Positions 34,713-43,697 of a stretch of 64,000 bases of DNA are shown here, in pieces; position 1 is the first letter of the stretch, and each line of letters starts with the position of its first letter. The translations under genes were made by a program, and so were the position numbers. The stretch covers positions 310,001 to 374,000 of the forward strand of contig NZ_JAWQFO010000002.1 of assembly GCF_033436665.1 (NCBI RefSeq). Direction: 5' to 3'. The notes beneath the pieces are model-generated. The model was not told the origin of the DNA. It worked only from the letters and a program-made list of their open reading frames with translations, and did no database searches. This DNA comes from JAWQFO01 sp033436665. GTDB taxonomy: Bacteria > Pseudomonadota > Alphaproteobacteria > Rhodobacterales > Rhodobacteraceae.

Positions 34713-35978
34713 ATGGCTACGAACGCGACCGGCGACAGCAAGAACACCCTCTACTGCAGCTTCTGCGGCAAGAGCCAGCACGAGGTCCGCAAGCTAATCG
34801 CCGGCCCGACGGTGTTCATCTGCGACGAATGCGTTGAACTGTGCATGGACATCATCCGCGAGGAGACCAAGGCCAGCGGGCTGAAATCCTCGGACGGGGT
34901 TCCGACCCCCAAGGACATCTGCGCGGTGCTCGACGATTACGTGATTGGTCAGGCCACGGCCAAGCGGGTGCTGTCGGTGGCCGTCCACAATCACTACAAG
35001 CGCCTGAACCACGCCCAGAAGGGCGGCGAGATCGAGCTAGCCAAGTCCAACATCCTGCTGATCGGGCCGACGGGCTGCGGAAAGACGCTGCTGGCCCAGA
35101 CGCTGGCGCGCATTCTCGACGTGCCGTTCACCATGGCCGACGCCACCACCCTGACCGAGGCGGGCTATGTCGGCGAGGATGTCGAAAACATCATTCTCAA
35201 GCTGCTGCAGGCGTCGGAATACAACGTCGAACGCGCGCAGCGCGGCATCGTCTACATCGACGAGGTCGACAAGATCACCCGCAAGTCCGAGAACCCCTCG
35301 ATCACCCGCGACGTGTCGGGCGAGGGCGTGCAGCAGGCCCTGCTGAAGCTGATGGAAGGCACGGTCGCAAGCGTTCCGCCGCAGGGCGGGCGCAAGCATC
35401 CGCAGCAGGAATTCCTGCAAGTGGACACCACCAACATCCTGTTCATCTGCGGCGGTGCCTTCGCGGGTCTCGACCGGATCATCGCGCAACGCGGCAAGGG
35501 CTCGGCGATGGGCTTTGGGGCCGACGTGCGCGACAAGGACGAACGCGGCGTGGGCGAGGTGTTCAAGGACCTCGAACCCGAGGATCTGCTCAAGTTCGGC
35601 CTGATCCCGGAATTCGTCGGCCGTCTGCCGGTTCTGGCGACGCTGGAGGACCTCGACGAGGAGGCGCTGGTCACCATCCTCACGCAGCCGAAGAACGCGC
35701 TGGTCAAGCAATACCAGCGGCTTTTCGAACTCGAGGACACGACGCTGACCTTCACCGACGACGCGCTCACCGCCATCGCCAAGCGCGCGATCGAGCGCAA
35801 GACCGGTGCGCGCGGCTTGCGCTCGATCCTCGAGGACATCTTGCTCGACACGATGTTCGATCTGCCGGGGCTCGAGTCGGTCACCGAGGTCGTGGTGAAC
35901 GAGGAAGCGGCGAACTCCGACGCGGCGCCACTGATGATCTACGCCGATTCCGAGAAGTCCCCGGCGACCGCCGGCTGA
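34713..35978 (+). CDS. clpX: ATP-dependent Clp protease ATP-binding subunit ClpX
   Basis: AAA+ unfoldase that feeds substrates to ClpP. It has 421 residues. The zinc-binding domain has Cys15, Cys18, Cys37 and Cys40. Walker A GPTGCGKT is at 118-125, Walker B IVYIDEVDK, and the pore loop GYVGED and sensor motifs follow. The gap to clpP (34561-34712) shows no clear terminator. A RidA gene starts five bases downstream. Confidence 0.98.
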   Translation: MATNATGDSKNTLYCSFCGKSQHEVRKLIAGPTVFICDECVELCMDIIREETKASGLKSSDGVPTPKDICAVLDDYVIGQATAKRVLSVAVHNHYKRLNHAQKGGEIELAKSNILLIGPTGCGKTLLAQTLARILDVPFTMADATTLTEAGYVGEDVENIILKLLQASEYNVERAQRGIVYIDEVDKITRKSENPSITRDVSGEGVQQALLKLMEGTVASVPPQGGRKHPQQEFLQVDTTNILFICGGAFAGLDRIIAQRGKGSAMGFGADVRDKDERGVGEVFKDLEPEDLLKFGLIPEFVGRLPVLATLEDLDEEALVTILTQPKNALVKQYQRLFELEDTTLTFTDDALTAIAKRAIERKTGARGLRSILEDILLDTMFDLPGLESVTEVVVNEEAANSDAAPLMIYADSEKSPATAG

Positions 35979-35982
35979 GCGG

Positions 35983-36354
35983 ATGGTCCGCCGCATTTCC
36001 ACCGGCGGTGAATTCGAAAAGCGCGTCGGCTACTGCCGCGCCGTCGTCGCGGGTGGCTGGGTGCATGTCGCCGGCACCGTCGGGCAGGGCGAAGGCGTCG
36101 AGGAACAGTGCGGGTCCGCGCTCGAGATCATCGGTCGTGCCTTGACCGAGGCGGGGTGCAGCTTTGCAGACGTCGTGCGCGTGACCTACATGTTGCCGGA
36201 CCGAGCCGAGTTCGAACCGTGCTGGCCGATCCTGAGCGAAACCTTCGGGGCCAATCCACCAGCGGCGACGATGATCGAATGCGGGTTGATCGATCCCAAA
36301 TACCGGATCGAAATCGAGGTGACGGCAATGCTGCCACCGGGCCAGAGGCGCTGA
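35983..36354 (+). CDS. RidA/YjgF family protein
   Basis: Protein of 123 residues of the RidA superfamily, enamine/imine deaminases that clear reactive intermediates of PLP enzymes. Seen: CRAVVAGGWVHVAGTVGQ, EQCGSALEIIGRALTEAG and PAATMIECGLIDPKYRIEIEVTA. In place of the CxRP arginine motif of RidA itself there is no clear match, so it may be one of the other Rid subfamilies. The start lies five bases past clpX, suggesting co-transcription. Confidence 0.85.
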   Translation: MVRRISTGGEFEKRVGYCRAVVAGGWVHVAGTVGQGEGVEEQCGSALEIIGRALTEAGCSFADVVRVTYMLPDRAEFEPCWPILSETFGANPPAATMIECGLIDPKYRIEIEVTAMLPPGQRR

Positions 36355-36361
36355 TCCGCGC

Positions 36362-38146
36362 TCAACCCGCGTCCGGCACGAACCCTTTTGCGATCAACTC
36401 GGCGATGGCGTCGCGCGACACGGGTGGCCAGGCTGGTACGTCGCGCGATACGAATCCCGAGTCTATCAGCGCCTGACGCACCGCGGGCAGGTCGGGTTGG
36501 CCGATCGCCAGGCGGTTCCGGGTGCTGCCGCCGCGTCGCCAGAGCTGCTCCAGCGCGTCGATCACCAGCGGACTTCGGCCGGAGAAATGCGTGAGGTGTG
36601 CAGCGATCTGGTCGGTGGCGCCAGACGGGCGTCGCTGGAGGATCGCAATGCGCTGTCGCTCAGTGGCGACCATGGCGCAGACATGCAGGGCCGAGCCATC
36701 GCAGGCAACGATCCGCCGGGCGGCCTTGTAGCGAGCGATCTGCGTGCACAGGTCATGCGCCTGCGGGTGGAAGATCTCGTAACCCTCCCGGGCCAGGCAG
36801 GTTTCGAGCTCCGCCTCTCCGAGCAGGCCGCCGCGGCCCGGACCCAGACGGCTTCGGCTGATGTAGAGCCGCTCGGGCCCGTCCGGTGCCACGTCCGCGG
36901 CAAAGCGGTGCCGCATGGCGCGGCGAAACACGTCGGTTCCGGCCACGATCCGGCCCAGCCCGAAGCCCTGCCCGGGGACCAGAAGTTTCGCAACGCGCAC
37001 CGGCTCGGTCGCCACCTTCAGCGGCAGCTCCGAGCCCATCAGGGCGATCCAGTCCCGGTGGAACCCGGTCAGCTGCGCGCCCACGCGGGGCCGCTTCGGG
37101 ATGAAGAGGATGCCGTCGAGTCCGTCCGCCTCCGGCGCGTCCAGCGCCCAGAGGCGCGAGGTGCTTTCGGCGACAAAATGCGCGAAATTCGACCACAGCA
37201 CGCCGCCCCAGAGCCAGCGGCCATCAAGCGTGGCAGACGGCGTTGCAGGCATATCGGGGGCCATAGTGAGTGGCCGGTGATTGCGCCACAACGCGGCGTG
37301 CCCGCAGTGTCGCCCATCGGCGTACAGTACCCCGGCTGGCTGGACGAAACCGGGTGCCAAGGGCGGCACCACGGTGGCGTCCCGCAGCATGCGCAGGCTG
37401 CACGACCAGCCGCCATCCGGGTCCGGCGGCGCGTCGGCCGTGTCGACCTCGACCGCGCGGGTGCAGCACCAGACCCGCCGCGTCGAGACCGCGGCGCGTC
37501 TGCGGAAACCGGCGCGGCGCAGGATATCCTTGCATTCCCGCATGCCGTCCGCGCCATAGACGCCGGGATGGAACTCGACCACCACGCCGCGGACCCCGGC
37601 GAGGTCGGCGTGCCTCAACAGATCGAGCTCACCCCCTTCGATATCCATAATCAGGATCGACGGTCTGAACGCGCGCCGCACGCCCTCAAAGGACGCGGTC
37701 GCGACCTCGATACGCCGCGACGGGCCGCGCGGCTCAGCGAGGGAGGCCCCGAGAAAGCTCGAGCGCAGGTGAAAGGCCACGGTGTCGGGCCGGTCCGGGC
37801 CGCTGAGGACGACGGCGTTTCGCAACTCGACCTGGTCATGTCCGTTGAGCCGGTGCAGCGCGCGCGCATGCGGCATCAGGTCTGGATTGGCCTCGTAGGA
37901 CAGGATCGCCTCGGGCGCACAGCGCCGAGCCACGACGCCGCCCACGACGCCAAGGCCGGCGCCGAGCTCCAGAACCCTGTCGTCCGACCTGACGATGTCG
38001 AGCGCGCCGGCGATCTCGTGTCGCTCGTAGCGCCCAGCGTCTATCCGCGCGATCCGTCCGGGCGTCAGGAAGGGCGAGGCGGGCACCCGGACGCCGTGGC
38101 ATTCCGCCGCGATGGATGGGGCGCTGATGGGGTCGGCCTCTGTCAT
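36362..38146 (-). CDS. fusion of an FkbM-type methyltransferase and a GT61-type glycosyltransferase
   Basis: Protein of 594 residues. Residues 1-230 look like an FkbM SAM methyltransferase: VLELGAGLGVVGGVVARR (58-75), YEANPDLMPHA and ILIMDIEGGELDLL (164-177). Residues 260-594 look like a DUF563/GT61 glycosyltransferase: FAHFVAESTSRLW, LYISRSRLG and RIVACDGSALHVCAMVA (478-494). The ATG at 38146 is chosen because an upstream extension to 38752 is antisense to the NDUFA12 gene. It likely modifies a surface or exported glycan; substrate unknown. It is convergent with the RidA gene. Confidence 0.85.
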   Translation of the reverse strand: MTEADPISAPSIAAECHGVRVPASPFLTPGRIARIDAGRYERHEIAGALDIVRSDDRVLELGAGLGVVGGVVARRCAPEAILSYEANPDLMPHARALHRLNGHDQVELRNAVVLSGPDRPDTVAFHLRSSFLGASLAEPRGPSRRIEVATASFEGVRRAFRPSILIMDIEGGELDLLRHADLAGVRGVVVEFHPGVYGADGMRECKDILRRAGFRRRAAVSTRRVWCCTRAVEVDTADAPPDPDGGWSCSLRMLRDATVVPPLAPGFVQPAGVLYADGRHCGHAALWRNHRPLTMAPDMPATPSATLDGRWLWGGVLWSNFAHFVAESTSRLWALDAPEADGLDGILFIPKRPRVGAQLTGFHRDWIALMGSELPLKVATEPVRVAKLLVPGQGFGLGRIVAGTDVFRRAMRHRFAADVAPDGPERLYISRSRLGPGRGGLLGEAELETCLAREGYEIFHPQAHDLCTQIARYKAARRIVACDGSALHVCAMVATERQRIAILQRRPSGATDQIAAHLTHFSGRSPLVIDALEQLWRRGGSTRNRLAIGQPDLPAVRQALIDSGFVSRDVPAWPPVSRDAIAELIAKGFVPDAG

Positions 38147-38263
38147 GCCGACGATGCTACAGGGCGCGCAGCGCCCGTGCCAGCGGTCGCGGGCACGCAG
38201 AGGCGCACTGGACCTCGCAGGCCGGCTGGTGCATACACGACCCGAACGCAATCGGAGCATCCC

Positions 38264-38647
38264 ATGGGCATCCTCAACACCCTCCTGCGCGCGGTGACCT
38301 GGTGGAACGGCCAGACCCTGAACACCCAGCTTTACACCTGGCGCAAGGGCAACAAGGTCGGCGAGGACAGCCAGGGCAACATCTTTTACCAGAGCAAGGA
38401 CGGCGCCAAGCGCTGGGTGATCTTCAACGGCGAGGCCGAGGCAAGCCGCATCGACCCCGACTGGCATGGCTGGCTGCACCACACCTGGGACACGCCGCCG
38501 AGCAAGGAACCGCTCAAGCACAAGCCTTGGGAAAAGCCGCACCAGGAGAACCTGACCGGCACGCCGCTGGCCTACGCGCCGAAAGGCTCGATCCGCCGGG
38601 CGGATCCGGCCCCGCGCGGCGATTACGAGGCCTGGTCGCCGGAATAA
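38264..38647 (+). CDS. NADH:ubiquinone oxidoreductase subunit, NDUFA12 family
   Basis: Accessory complex I subunit, 127 residues. The family pattern is clear: GEDSQGNIFYQSKDGAKRWV, HGWLHHTWDTPPS and WEKPHQENLTGTPLAY. ATG at 38264 has CGGAG upstream. The much longer open frame back to 36497 is a shadow of the fusion gene. It shares a 117-base divergent region with that gene and leads a three-gene operon with mlaD and the DUF2155 gene. The main nuo operon is outside the window. Confidence 0.93.
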   Translation: MGILNTLLRAVTWWNGQTLNTQLYTWRKGNKVGEDSQGNIFYQSKDGAKRWVIFNGEAEASRIDPDWHGWLHHTWDTPPSKEPLKHKPWEKPHQENLTGTPLAYAPKGSIRRADPAPRGDYEAWSPE

Positions 38648-38671
38648 CGCCTTAACAGAGGCCGAGCAGTC

Positions 38672-39130
38672 ATGTCGAACAACACCACCGAAGTCATCGT
38701 GGGCGGCGCGGTGCTGGCCGCGGCCATCGCCTTTGCGGTCTATGCCGGGCAAGCCACCGGCGTTACCGCCGGACGCAGCGCCAGCTATCCGCTCGAGGCG
38801 AGTTTCCGCAGCCTCGAAGGCGTGAACGTCGGCACCGACGTGAAGCTGGCCGGGGTCAAGATCGGCACCGTGACCGACGTGCGGCTCAATCCCGAGACCT
38901 ACCGCGCGGATACCGTGGTCTCGGTACAGGACGGCATCGCCATTCCGGACGACAGCGCCATCGTGGTGGCGTCCGAGGGTCTTCTGGGCGGCAACTTCAT
39001 CGAAATCGTGCCGGGCGGCTCACCATTCTTCTTCGAGCCGGGCGACGCCATTACCGACACGCAGGGCGCTGTGAGCCTGATCTCGCTGCTCCTGAAATTC
39101 GTCAGCGGCGACGGCGGAGGCGGCGAGTGA
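38672..39130 (+). CDS. mlaD: Mla system substrate-binding protein MlaD
   Basis: Periplasmic, membrane-anchored MCE-domain protein of the Mla phospholipid transport system. It has 152 residues: one N-terminal membrane span (about 8-26) and an MCE domain (ASFRSLEGVNVGTDVKLAGVKIGTV, then GLLGGNFIEIVPGG). Its ATPase and permease partners, mlaF and mlaE, are encoded 12 kb away on the other strand. The stop overlaps the next start (GTGA). Confidence 0.9.
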   Translation: MSNNTTEVIVGGAVLAAAIAFAVYAGQATGVTAGRSASYPLEASFRSLEGVNVGTDVKLAGVKIGTVTDVRLNPETYRADTVVSVQDGIAIPDDSAIVVASEGLLGGNFIEIVPGGSPFFFEPGDAITDTQGAVSLISLLLKFVSGDGGGGE

Positions 39131-39480
39131 GGTTTCTGGCACTGGTCCTGTGCCTGCTGGCCGGGACCGCCGGAGCCCAGCAGGCCGAACGCGGGCAGGG
39201 CGTGATCCTGCGCGCGCTCGACAAGTTCAAGGGCGAGGTTCGGGACATCGAATTGCGCATGGGCGGGGCGGCGGCCTTCGGGTCGCTGGAAATCTTCCTC
39301 GTCGAATGCCGCTATCCCGCCGGAAACCCGGCAGGCGACGCCTGGGCCGAGCTCGAGATCGCCGAAGCCGGCAAGGCGGGCACGGCCTTCACCGGCTGGA
39401 TGGTCGCCTCGTCCCCGGCGCTCAGCGCCATGGACCACCCGCGCTACGACGTCTGGGTGCTGCGCTGCATCACCTCCTGA
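39127..39480 (+). CDS. DUF2155 domain exported protein
   Basis: Protein of 117 residues with a signal peptide (residues 1-18, ending TAGAQQ). The DUF2155 core is DKFKGEVRDIELRMGGAAAFGSLEIFLVECRY. A GTG start overlaps the mlaD stop. Two or more cysteines remain in the mature part (VECRYP, LRCITS). Function unknown; the fixed position after mlaD suggests an envelope role. Its last 37 bases overlap the 3' end of aat on the opposite strand. Confidence 0.87.
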   Translation: MRFLALVLCLLAGTAGAQQAERGQGVILRALDKFKGEVRDIELRMGGAAAFGSLEIFLVECRYPAGNPAGDAWAELEIAEAGKAGTAFTGWMVASSPALSAMDHPRYDVWVLRCITS

Positions 39481-40079
39481 GGGCTGCGCAGCGGTGGCGC
39501 GGTAAAACTGGCGTGGCGCTGCTTGGCGTCCTCGAGCCGCGCGTGGTAGACCGCACGCGAGATCTCGATCCCGCCGAGCGAGGCAAGGTGATCGGTCAGG
39601 AATTGCGTGTCGAACAGCCTGAACCCGCCTTCGTTCAACCGGTCGACCAGACAGGCGAGCGCGATCTTCGAGGCATCGCGGCGGCGTGAGAACATGCTCT
39701 CGCCAAAGAATGCCGCCCCCAGCACGACCCCGTAGACCCCGCCGGCCAGCAAGCCGCGCTCGTCCCAGACCTCGAGGCTGTGTGCCTGCCCGCGCTGGTG
39801 CAGGGCGATGTAGAGGCTGCGAATCTCGGTGTTGATCCAGGTGTCCGGCCGGTCGGCGCAGCCGTCGAGCACGCCGTCGAAATCGCGGTTCACCGTGATC
39901 TCGAAGGTCGTTCGTCGCATCGCGCGCCGCAGGGAACGCGACATGTGGAAGCCGTCGAGCGGCAAGACGCCGCGCCGGCGCGGATCGACCCAGAAGATCT
40001 CCGGGTCGTCGCGGTGCTCGGCCATCGGGAAAATGCCGATGGAGTAGCCGTGCATCAGAAGATCCGGGGTCAACTCCAT
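39444..40079 (-). CDS. aat: leucyl/phenylalanyl-tRNA--protein transferase
   Basis: Adds Leu or Phe from tRNA to N-terminal Arg or Lys of proteins, making N-end rule signals for ClpAP/ClpS. It has 211 residues. Seen: YSIGIFPMAEH, the FEITVNRDFDGVLDGCA region, WINTEI and GESMFSRRRDASKIAL. It lies directly downstream of accC (15-base gap) and ends inside the convergent DUF2155 gene. Confidence 0.95.
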   Translation of the reverse strand: MELTPDLLMHGYSIGIFPMAEHRDDPEIFWVDPRRRGVLPLDGFHMSRSLRRAMRRTTFEITVNRDFDGVLDGCADRPDTWINTEIRSLYIALHQRGQAHSLEVWDERGLLAGGVYGVVLGAAFFGESMFSRRRDASKIALACLVDRLNEGGFRLFDTQFLTDHLASLGGIEISRAVYHARLEDAKQRHASFTAPPLRSPQEVMQRSTQTS

Positions 40080-40094
40080 GGGCCAGCTTCGGCG

Positions 40095-41447
40095 TCAGCC
40101 GCCGCCGAGATTGGTCTCCAGCCACCGCTCCAGCCAGTGGATGTTGTAATCTCCGGTCTGCAGGTCCTCTTCCTGCAACAAGGCGTCGAAGAGCGGGACC
40201 GTGGTGTCGATCCCGTCCACGATCAGCTCGCCCAATGCCCGCCCAAGCCGCGCCAGCGCCTCGGGCCGGTCGCGGCCATGCACGATCAGCTTGCCGATCA
40301 GGCTGTCGTAGTAGGGCGGGATCCGGTAGCCGTCATAAAGCGCCGAATCCATCCTCACGCCAAGCCCGCCCGGTGCATGGTACTGCGTGATCCGGCCCGG
40401 GCTCGGTGAGAAGCTGGGCAGCTTCTCGGCATTGATGCGCACCTCGATGGCATGGCCGTTGATCTTCAGATCCTCCTGCACGAAGGACATCGGCTTTCCG
40501 GCCGCCACGCGGATCTGTTCACGCACGAGATCGACACCGAAGATGCCTTCGGTGACCGGGTGCTCGACCTGCAGACGGGTATTCATCTCGATGAAGTAGA
40601 ATTCGCCGTTCTCGTAGAGAAACTCGATGGTGCCCGCGCCGATGTAGTTGATCCGCGCCACCGCGTCGGCGCAGATCTTGCCGATGCGCGCACGCTCCTC
40701 CTCCGAGATCGCGGGACCGGGCGCTTCCTCGAGCACTTTCTGGTGACGGCGCTGCAGCGAGCAGTCCCGCTCGCCCAGGTGGACGGCATTGCCCTTGCCG
40801 TCGCCGAAAACCTGGATCTCGATATGGCGCGGCGTGGTCAGGTATTTCTCGATATAGACCTCGTCATTGCCGAAGGCGGCCTTGGCCTCGGCCCGCGCGG
40901 TGGTGAATGCGCGTTCGATCTCCTTTTCGGAGCGTGCCACTTTCATCCCGCGCCCGCCGCCGCCGGCGGTGGCCTTGATGATCACGGGATAGCCGAAGTC
41001 CGCCCCGATCCGCTTGGCGTCCTCGAGCGTCGGCACACCGCCGTCCGATCCCGGCACGCAAGGCACGCCGAGCGCCTTCATCGTTTCCTTGGCGGTGATC
41101 TTGTCGCCCATGATCCGGATATGTTCGGCGGTGGGGCCGATGAAGGTCAGGTCATGATCCTCGACCACCTGCACGAAACCCGCGTTTTCCGACAGGAACC
41201 CGTAGCCCGGGTGGATCGCCTCGGCCCCGGTGATTTCGCAGGCCGAGATGATCGCCGGGATCGACAGGTAGCTCTGGGAGGACGAGGGCGGGCCGATGCA
41301 GACGCTCTCGTCGGCCATGCGCACGTGCATCGCGTCGCTGTCGGCGGTCGAATGCACCGCCACCGAAGCGATGCCCATCTCGCGGCAGGCGCGCACGACG
41401 CGCAGGGCGATCTCGCCGCGGTTGGCAATCAGGATCTTGCTGAACAT
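40095..41447 (-). CDS. accC: acetyl-CoA carboxylase biotin carboxylase subunit
   Basis: ATP-grasp enzyme that carboxylates biotin on AccB, the first half reaction of malonyl-CoA formation. It has 450 residues. Seen: ILIANRGEIALRVVRAC at the start, KATAGGGGRGMKVAR (glycine-rich ATP lid), the RDCSLQRRHQKVLEEAP motif and EMNTRLQVEHPVTE. It is ten bases downstream of accB and followed by aat. Confidence 0.98.
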   Translation of the reverse strand: MFSKILIANRGEIALRVVRACREMGIASVAVHSTADSDAMHVRMADESVCIGPPSSSQSYLSIPAIISACEITGAEAIHPGYGFLSENAGFVQVVEDHDLTFIGPTAEHIRIMGDKITAKETMKALGVPCVPGSDGGVPTLEDAKRIGADFGYPVIIKATAGGGGRGMKVARSEKEIERAFTTARAEAKAAFGNDEVYIEKYLTTPRHIEIQVFGDGKGNAVHLGERDCSLQRRHQKVLEEAPGPAISEEERARIGKICADAVARINYIGAGTIEFLYENGEFYFIEMNTRLQVEHPVTEGIFGVDLVREQIRVAAGKPMSFVQEDLKINGHAIEVRINAEKLPSFSPSPGRITQYHAPGGLGVRMDSALYDGYRIPPYYDSLIGKLIVHGRDRPEALARLGRALGELIVDGIDTTVPLFDALLQEEDLQTGDYNIHWLERWLETNLGGG

Positions 41448-41457
41448 GGCGCGTCTC

Positions 41458-41958
41458 CTATTCGAGGATGACGAGCGGAGAGCCGTATTCGACCGCCGCG
41501 CCGTCCTCGACGAGGATGCGCTTGACGGTGCCCGCGCGCGGCGCCGGGATGTGGTTCATCGTCTTCATCGCCTCGACGATGAGCAGCGTGTCGCCCTCGG
41601 CGACCTTGGCACCGACGCTGACGAAGGCGGGCGCGCCGGGTTCGGCCTGCATGTAGACCGTGCCGACCATGGGCGAGGTCACCGCGCCGGGATCTTCCGC
41701 CGGATCCTCCGGCGTGCCGCTCGATGCGGCGGCCGGCGCGGGGGCAGGGGCGGACGAGGCCGGCGGGGCGGGTACCGCCGCCGGGGCCGGCGCGGCCTGG
41801 GTCACCGCCTGCTGGAGATGGCGGCTGACTCGGACATTGAGGCTGTCGTCCTCGGCATAGTCGCGCTTGACCTGCAACTCGGTCAGATCGTTCTCGCGCA
41901 GGAGTTCCGCAAGGGCCTTGATGAAGGCCACATCGGCGTCATGGTTCTGTCTGGTCAT
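41458..41958 (-). CDS. accB: acetyl-CoA carboxylase biotin carboxyl carrier protein
   Basis: Carrier of the biotin arm, 166 residues. The biotinylated lysine is Lys132 in EAMKTMN, close to the usual EAMKMMN form. An Ala/Pro-rich linker (about 54-85) separates the N-terminal helix from the biotinyl domain. ATG at 41958 is chosen because the family N-terminus begins there; the open frame to 42243 antisense to the acyl-CoA ligase is discarded. It is the first gene of accB-accC-aat. Confidence 0.96.
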   Translation of the reverse strand: MTRQNHDADVAFIKALAELLRENDLTELQVKRDYAEDDSLNVRVSRHLQQAVTQAAPAPAAVPAPPASSAPAPAPAAASSGTPEDPAEDPGAVTSPMVGTVYMQAEPGAPAFVSVGAKVAEGDTLLIVEAMKTMNHIPAPRAGTVKRILVEDGAAVEYGSPLVILE

Positions 41959-42104
41959 TCTGTCCTCAACCGGTTCTGGCGGGCCCTCTTTGCCTCCGGC
42001 CCTTGCTCTTGATTTTCGCTTATAGGGGATGGGTGCTGCCGTGGAAAGCCGCCTCTTGCGGGGCCGCCGCCGTCGGTTACGCTGCCATTCAAAGAGGAGT
42101 CGCC

Positions 42105-43613
42105 ATGAACATCGCGCATTGGCTGGCACGCACGGCGCAGGCGGACCCGCGCAGGCCGGCACTGTTCTCGGGCACACGCGCAGTCGCCGACTACGGCAGG
42201 TTTTTCGAGCGTGCCGGTGCCGTCGCGGGCTGGCTCTCGGCACAAGGGGTGGGTCCGGGCGATCGCGTCGCCATCTTCATGACCAACGCGCCGGACTATC
42301 TCACGGTGCTCTGGGGAGCCTGGATCGCCGGGGCTGCCGTGGTGCCCGTGAACGCCAGGCTGCACCCGCGAGAACTCGCCTTCATCCTGGACGACGCCGA
42401 AGCAAAGCTTGTCTTCGCCTCGCCGGCGCTGGCCGGTGCACTTGCAAAAACGCCTGCGCCCCCGCGCGTCGTCCCGGTTCCGGGTGCTGCGTTCGAGACC
42501 TGTCTTGCGCACCCTCCCGCCGCATTTATCGCGCACCGGGGGTCGGACGCGCTCGCCTGGCTCTTCTATACCTCGGGAACCACGGGCCGTCCGAAAGGGG
42601 TCGTCATCACCCACGGCATGCTCGCCGCGATGTCGCTGTGCTACCCCGTCGACGTCGACCCGGTGCGCCCCGAAGACGCCACGCTCTACGCCGCCCCGAT
42701 GAGCCACGGTGCCGGGCTTTATACGGCGATCCACACGCGCATCGGCGCGCGCCACGTGATCCCGACCTCGGGAGGCTTCGATCCCGCCGAGATTTTCGCA
42801 CTTGCCGCGCATTTCCGCGACGTCCAGATGTTCGCCGCTCCGACTATGGTCCGGCGTCTGAGCGCCGCGGCCCGCGAAAACGGCGCGACCGGGGAAGGGT
42901 TGCACACGATCGTCTATGCCGGCGGACCGATGTACCGTGCCGACATCCTCGAGGCGGTCGATCTCTTCGGGCCGATCTTCGTGCAGATCTACGGGCAGGG
43001 CGAGTGTCCGATGGGCATTACCGCGCTGTCGCGCCACGATGTCGCCGACCGCACGCATCCGCGCTGGGACCAACGCCTGCAATCGGTCGGTCGCGCCCAG
43101 TCGGCCGTCGAGGTCGGCATCGCCGACCCGACCGGCGCGCCGCTGCCGCCGGGCGAGATCGGCGAGATCGTCGTGCGCGGCCCGACGGTCATGCCGGGCT
43201 ACTGGCGCAATCCGACTGCGACGGCGGACACTCTGGTCGATGGCTGGCTGAGGACCGGCGATCTCGGCATGATGGATGCGGACGGCTACCTGACCCTGCG
43301 CGACCGATCCCGCGACCTGATCATCACCGGCGGGTCGAACGTCTATCCGCGCGAGGTCGAGGAGGTGCTGCGCGCCCATCCGGGCGTTTCCGAGGCCTGC
43401 GTGGTCGGGGCGCCCCATGCCGAATGGGGCGAAACGGTGGTAGCCTTCGTCGTCGGCACGGCCCCCGAGGCCGAACTCGACGCGCTCTGCTTGGAAAACA
43501 TCGCGCGCTACAAGCGGCCCAGGACCTATATCCGCGTCGCGGACCTGCCCAAGAACAACTACGGCAAGGTGCTAAAGACCGAGCTGCGCCGGCGCCTCAC
43601 GGACCCGGACTGA
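42105..43613 (+). CDS. acyl-CoA ligase, AMP-forming
   Basis: Member of the adenylate-forming family, 502 residues, that activates a carboxylic acid to its CoA thioester. Seen: LFYTSGTTGRPKGVV (P-loop), YGQGECPMG (motif that helps bind the acyl-adenylate), WLRTGDLGMMDADGYL and the catalytic lysine region NNYGKVLKTELR. ATG at 42105 follows AAAGAGGAG. Chain length and substrate cannot be read; a ScfR-type acyl-CoA regulator lies 6 kb away. It is divergent from accB. Confidence 0.9.
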   Translation: MNIAHWLARTAQADPRRPALFSGTRAVADYGRFFERAGAVAGWLSAQGVGPGDRVAIFMTNAPDYLTVLWGAWIAGAAVVPVNARLHPRELAFILDDAEAKLVFASPALAGALAKTPAPPRVVPVPGAAFETCLAHPPAAFIAHRGSDALAWLFYTSGTTGRPKGVVITHGMLAAMSLCYPVDVDPVRPEDATLYAAPMSHGAGLYTAIHTRIGARHVIPTSGGFDPAEIFALAAHFRDVQMFAAPTMVRRLSAAARENGATGEGLHTIVYAGGPMYRADILEAVDLFGPIFVQIYGQGECPMGITALSRHDVADRTHPRWDQRLQSVGRAQSAVEVGIADPTGAPLPPGEIGEIVVRGPTVMPGYWRNPTATADTLVDGWLRTGDLGMMDADGYLTLRDRSRDLIITGGSNVYPREVEEVLRAHPGVSEACVVGAPHAEWGETVVAFVVGTAPEAELDALCLENIARYKRPRTYIRVADLPKNNYGKVLKTELRRRLTDPD

Positions 43614-43620
43614 GCCGCCC

Positions 43621-43650
43621 CCTCTCTGGTTGGAAAATATCCTCGGGGGG
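43621..43650 (+). repeat. dispersed intergenic repeat, copy C
   Basis: CCTCTCTGGTTGG followed by AAAATATCCTCGGGGGG, starting eight bases past the acyl-CoA ligase stop. It is followed by the hairpin at 43666-43682, the same two-part layout as copy B. It lies between convergent genes, unlike the other three copies. Confidence 0.75.
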
Positions 43651-43665
43651 CCGCCGCAGGCGGGC

Positions 43666-43682
43666 GGGGGCAGATAGCCCCC
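43666..43682 (+). terminator. hairpin linked to repeat copy C
   Basis: GGGGGC and GCCCCC pair around AGATA. No T run follows. It may act as a weak terminator for the acyl-CoA ligase gene or be a structural part of the repeat. Confidence 0.45.
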
Positions 43683-43697
43683 TCCGGCAGCGGCCGC

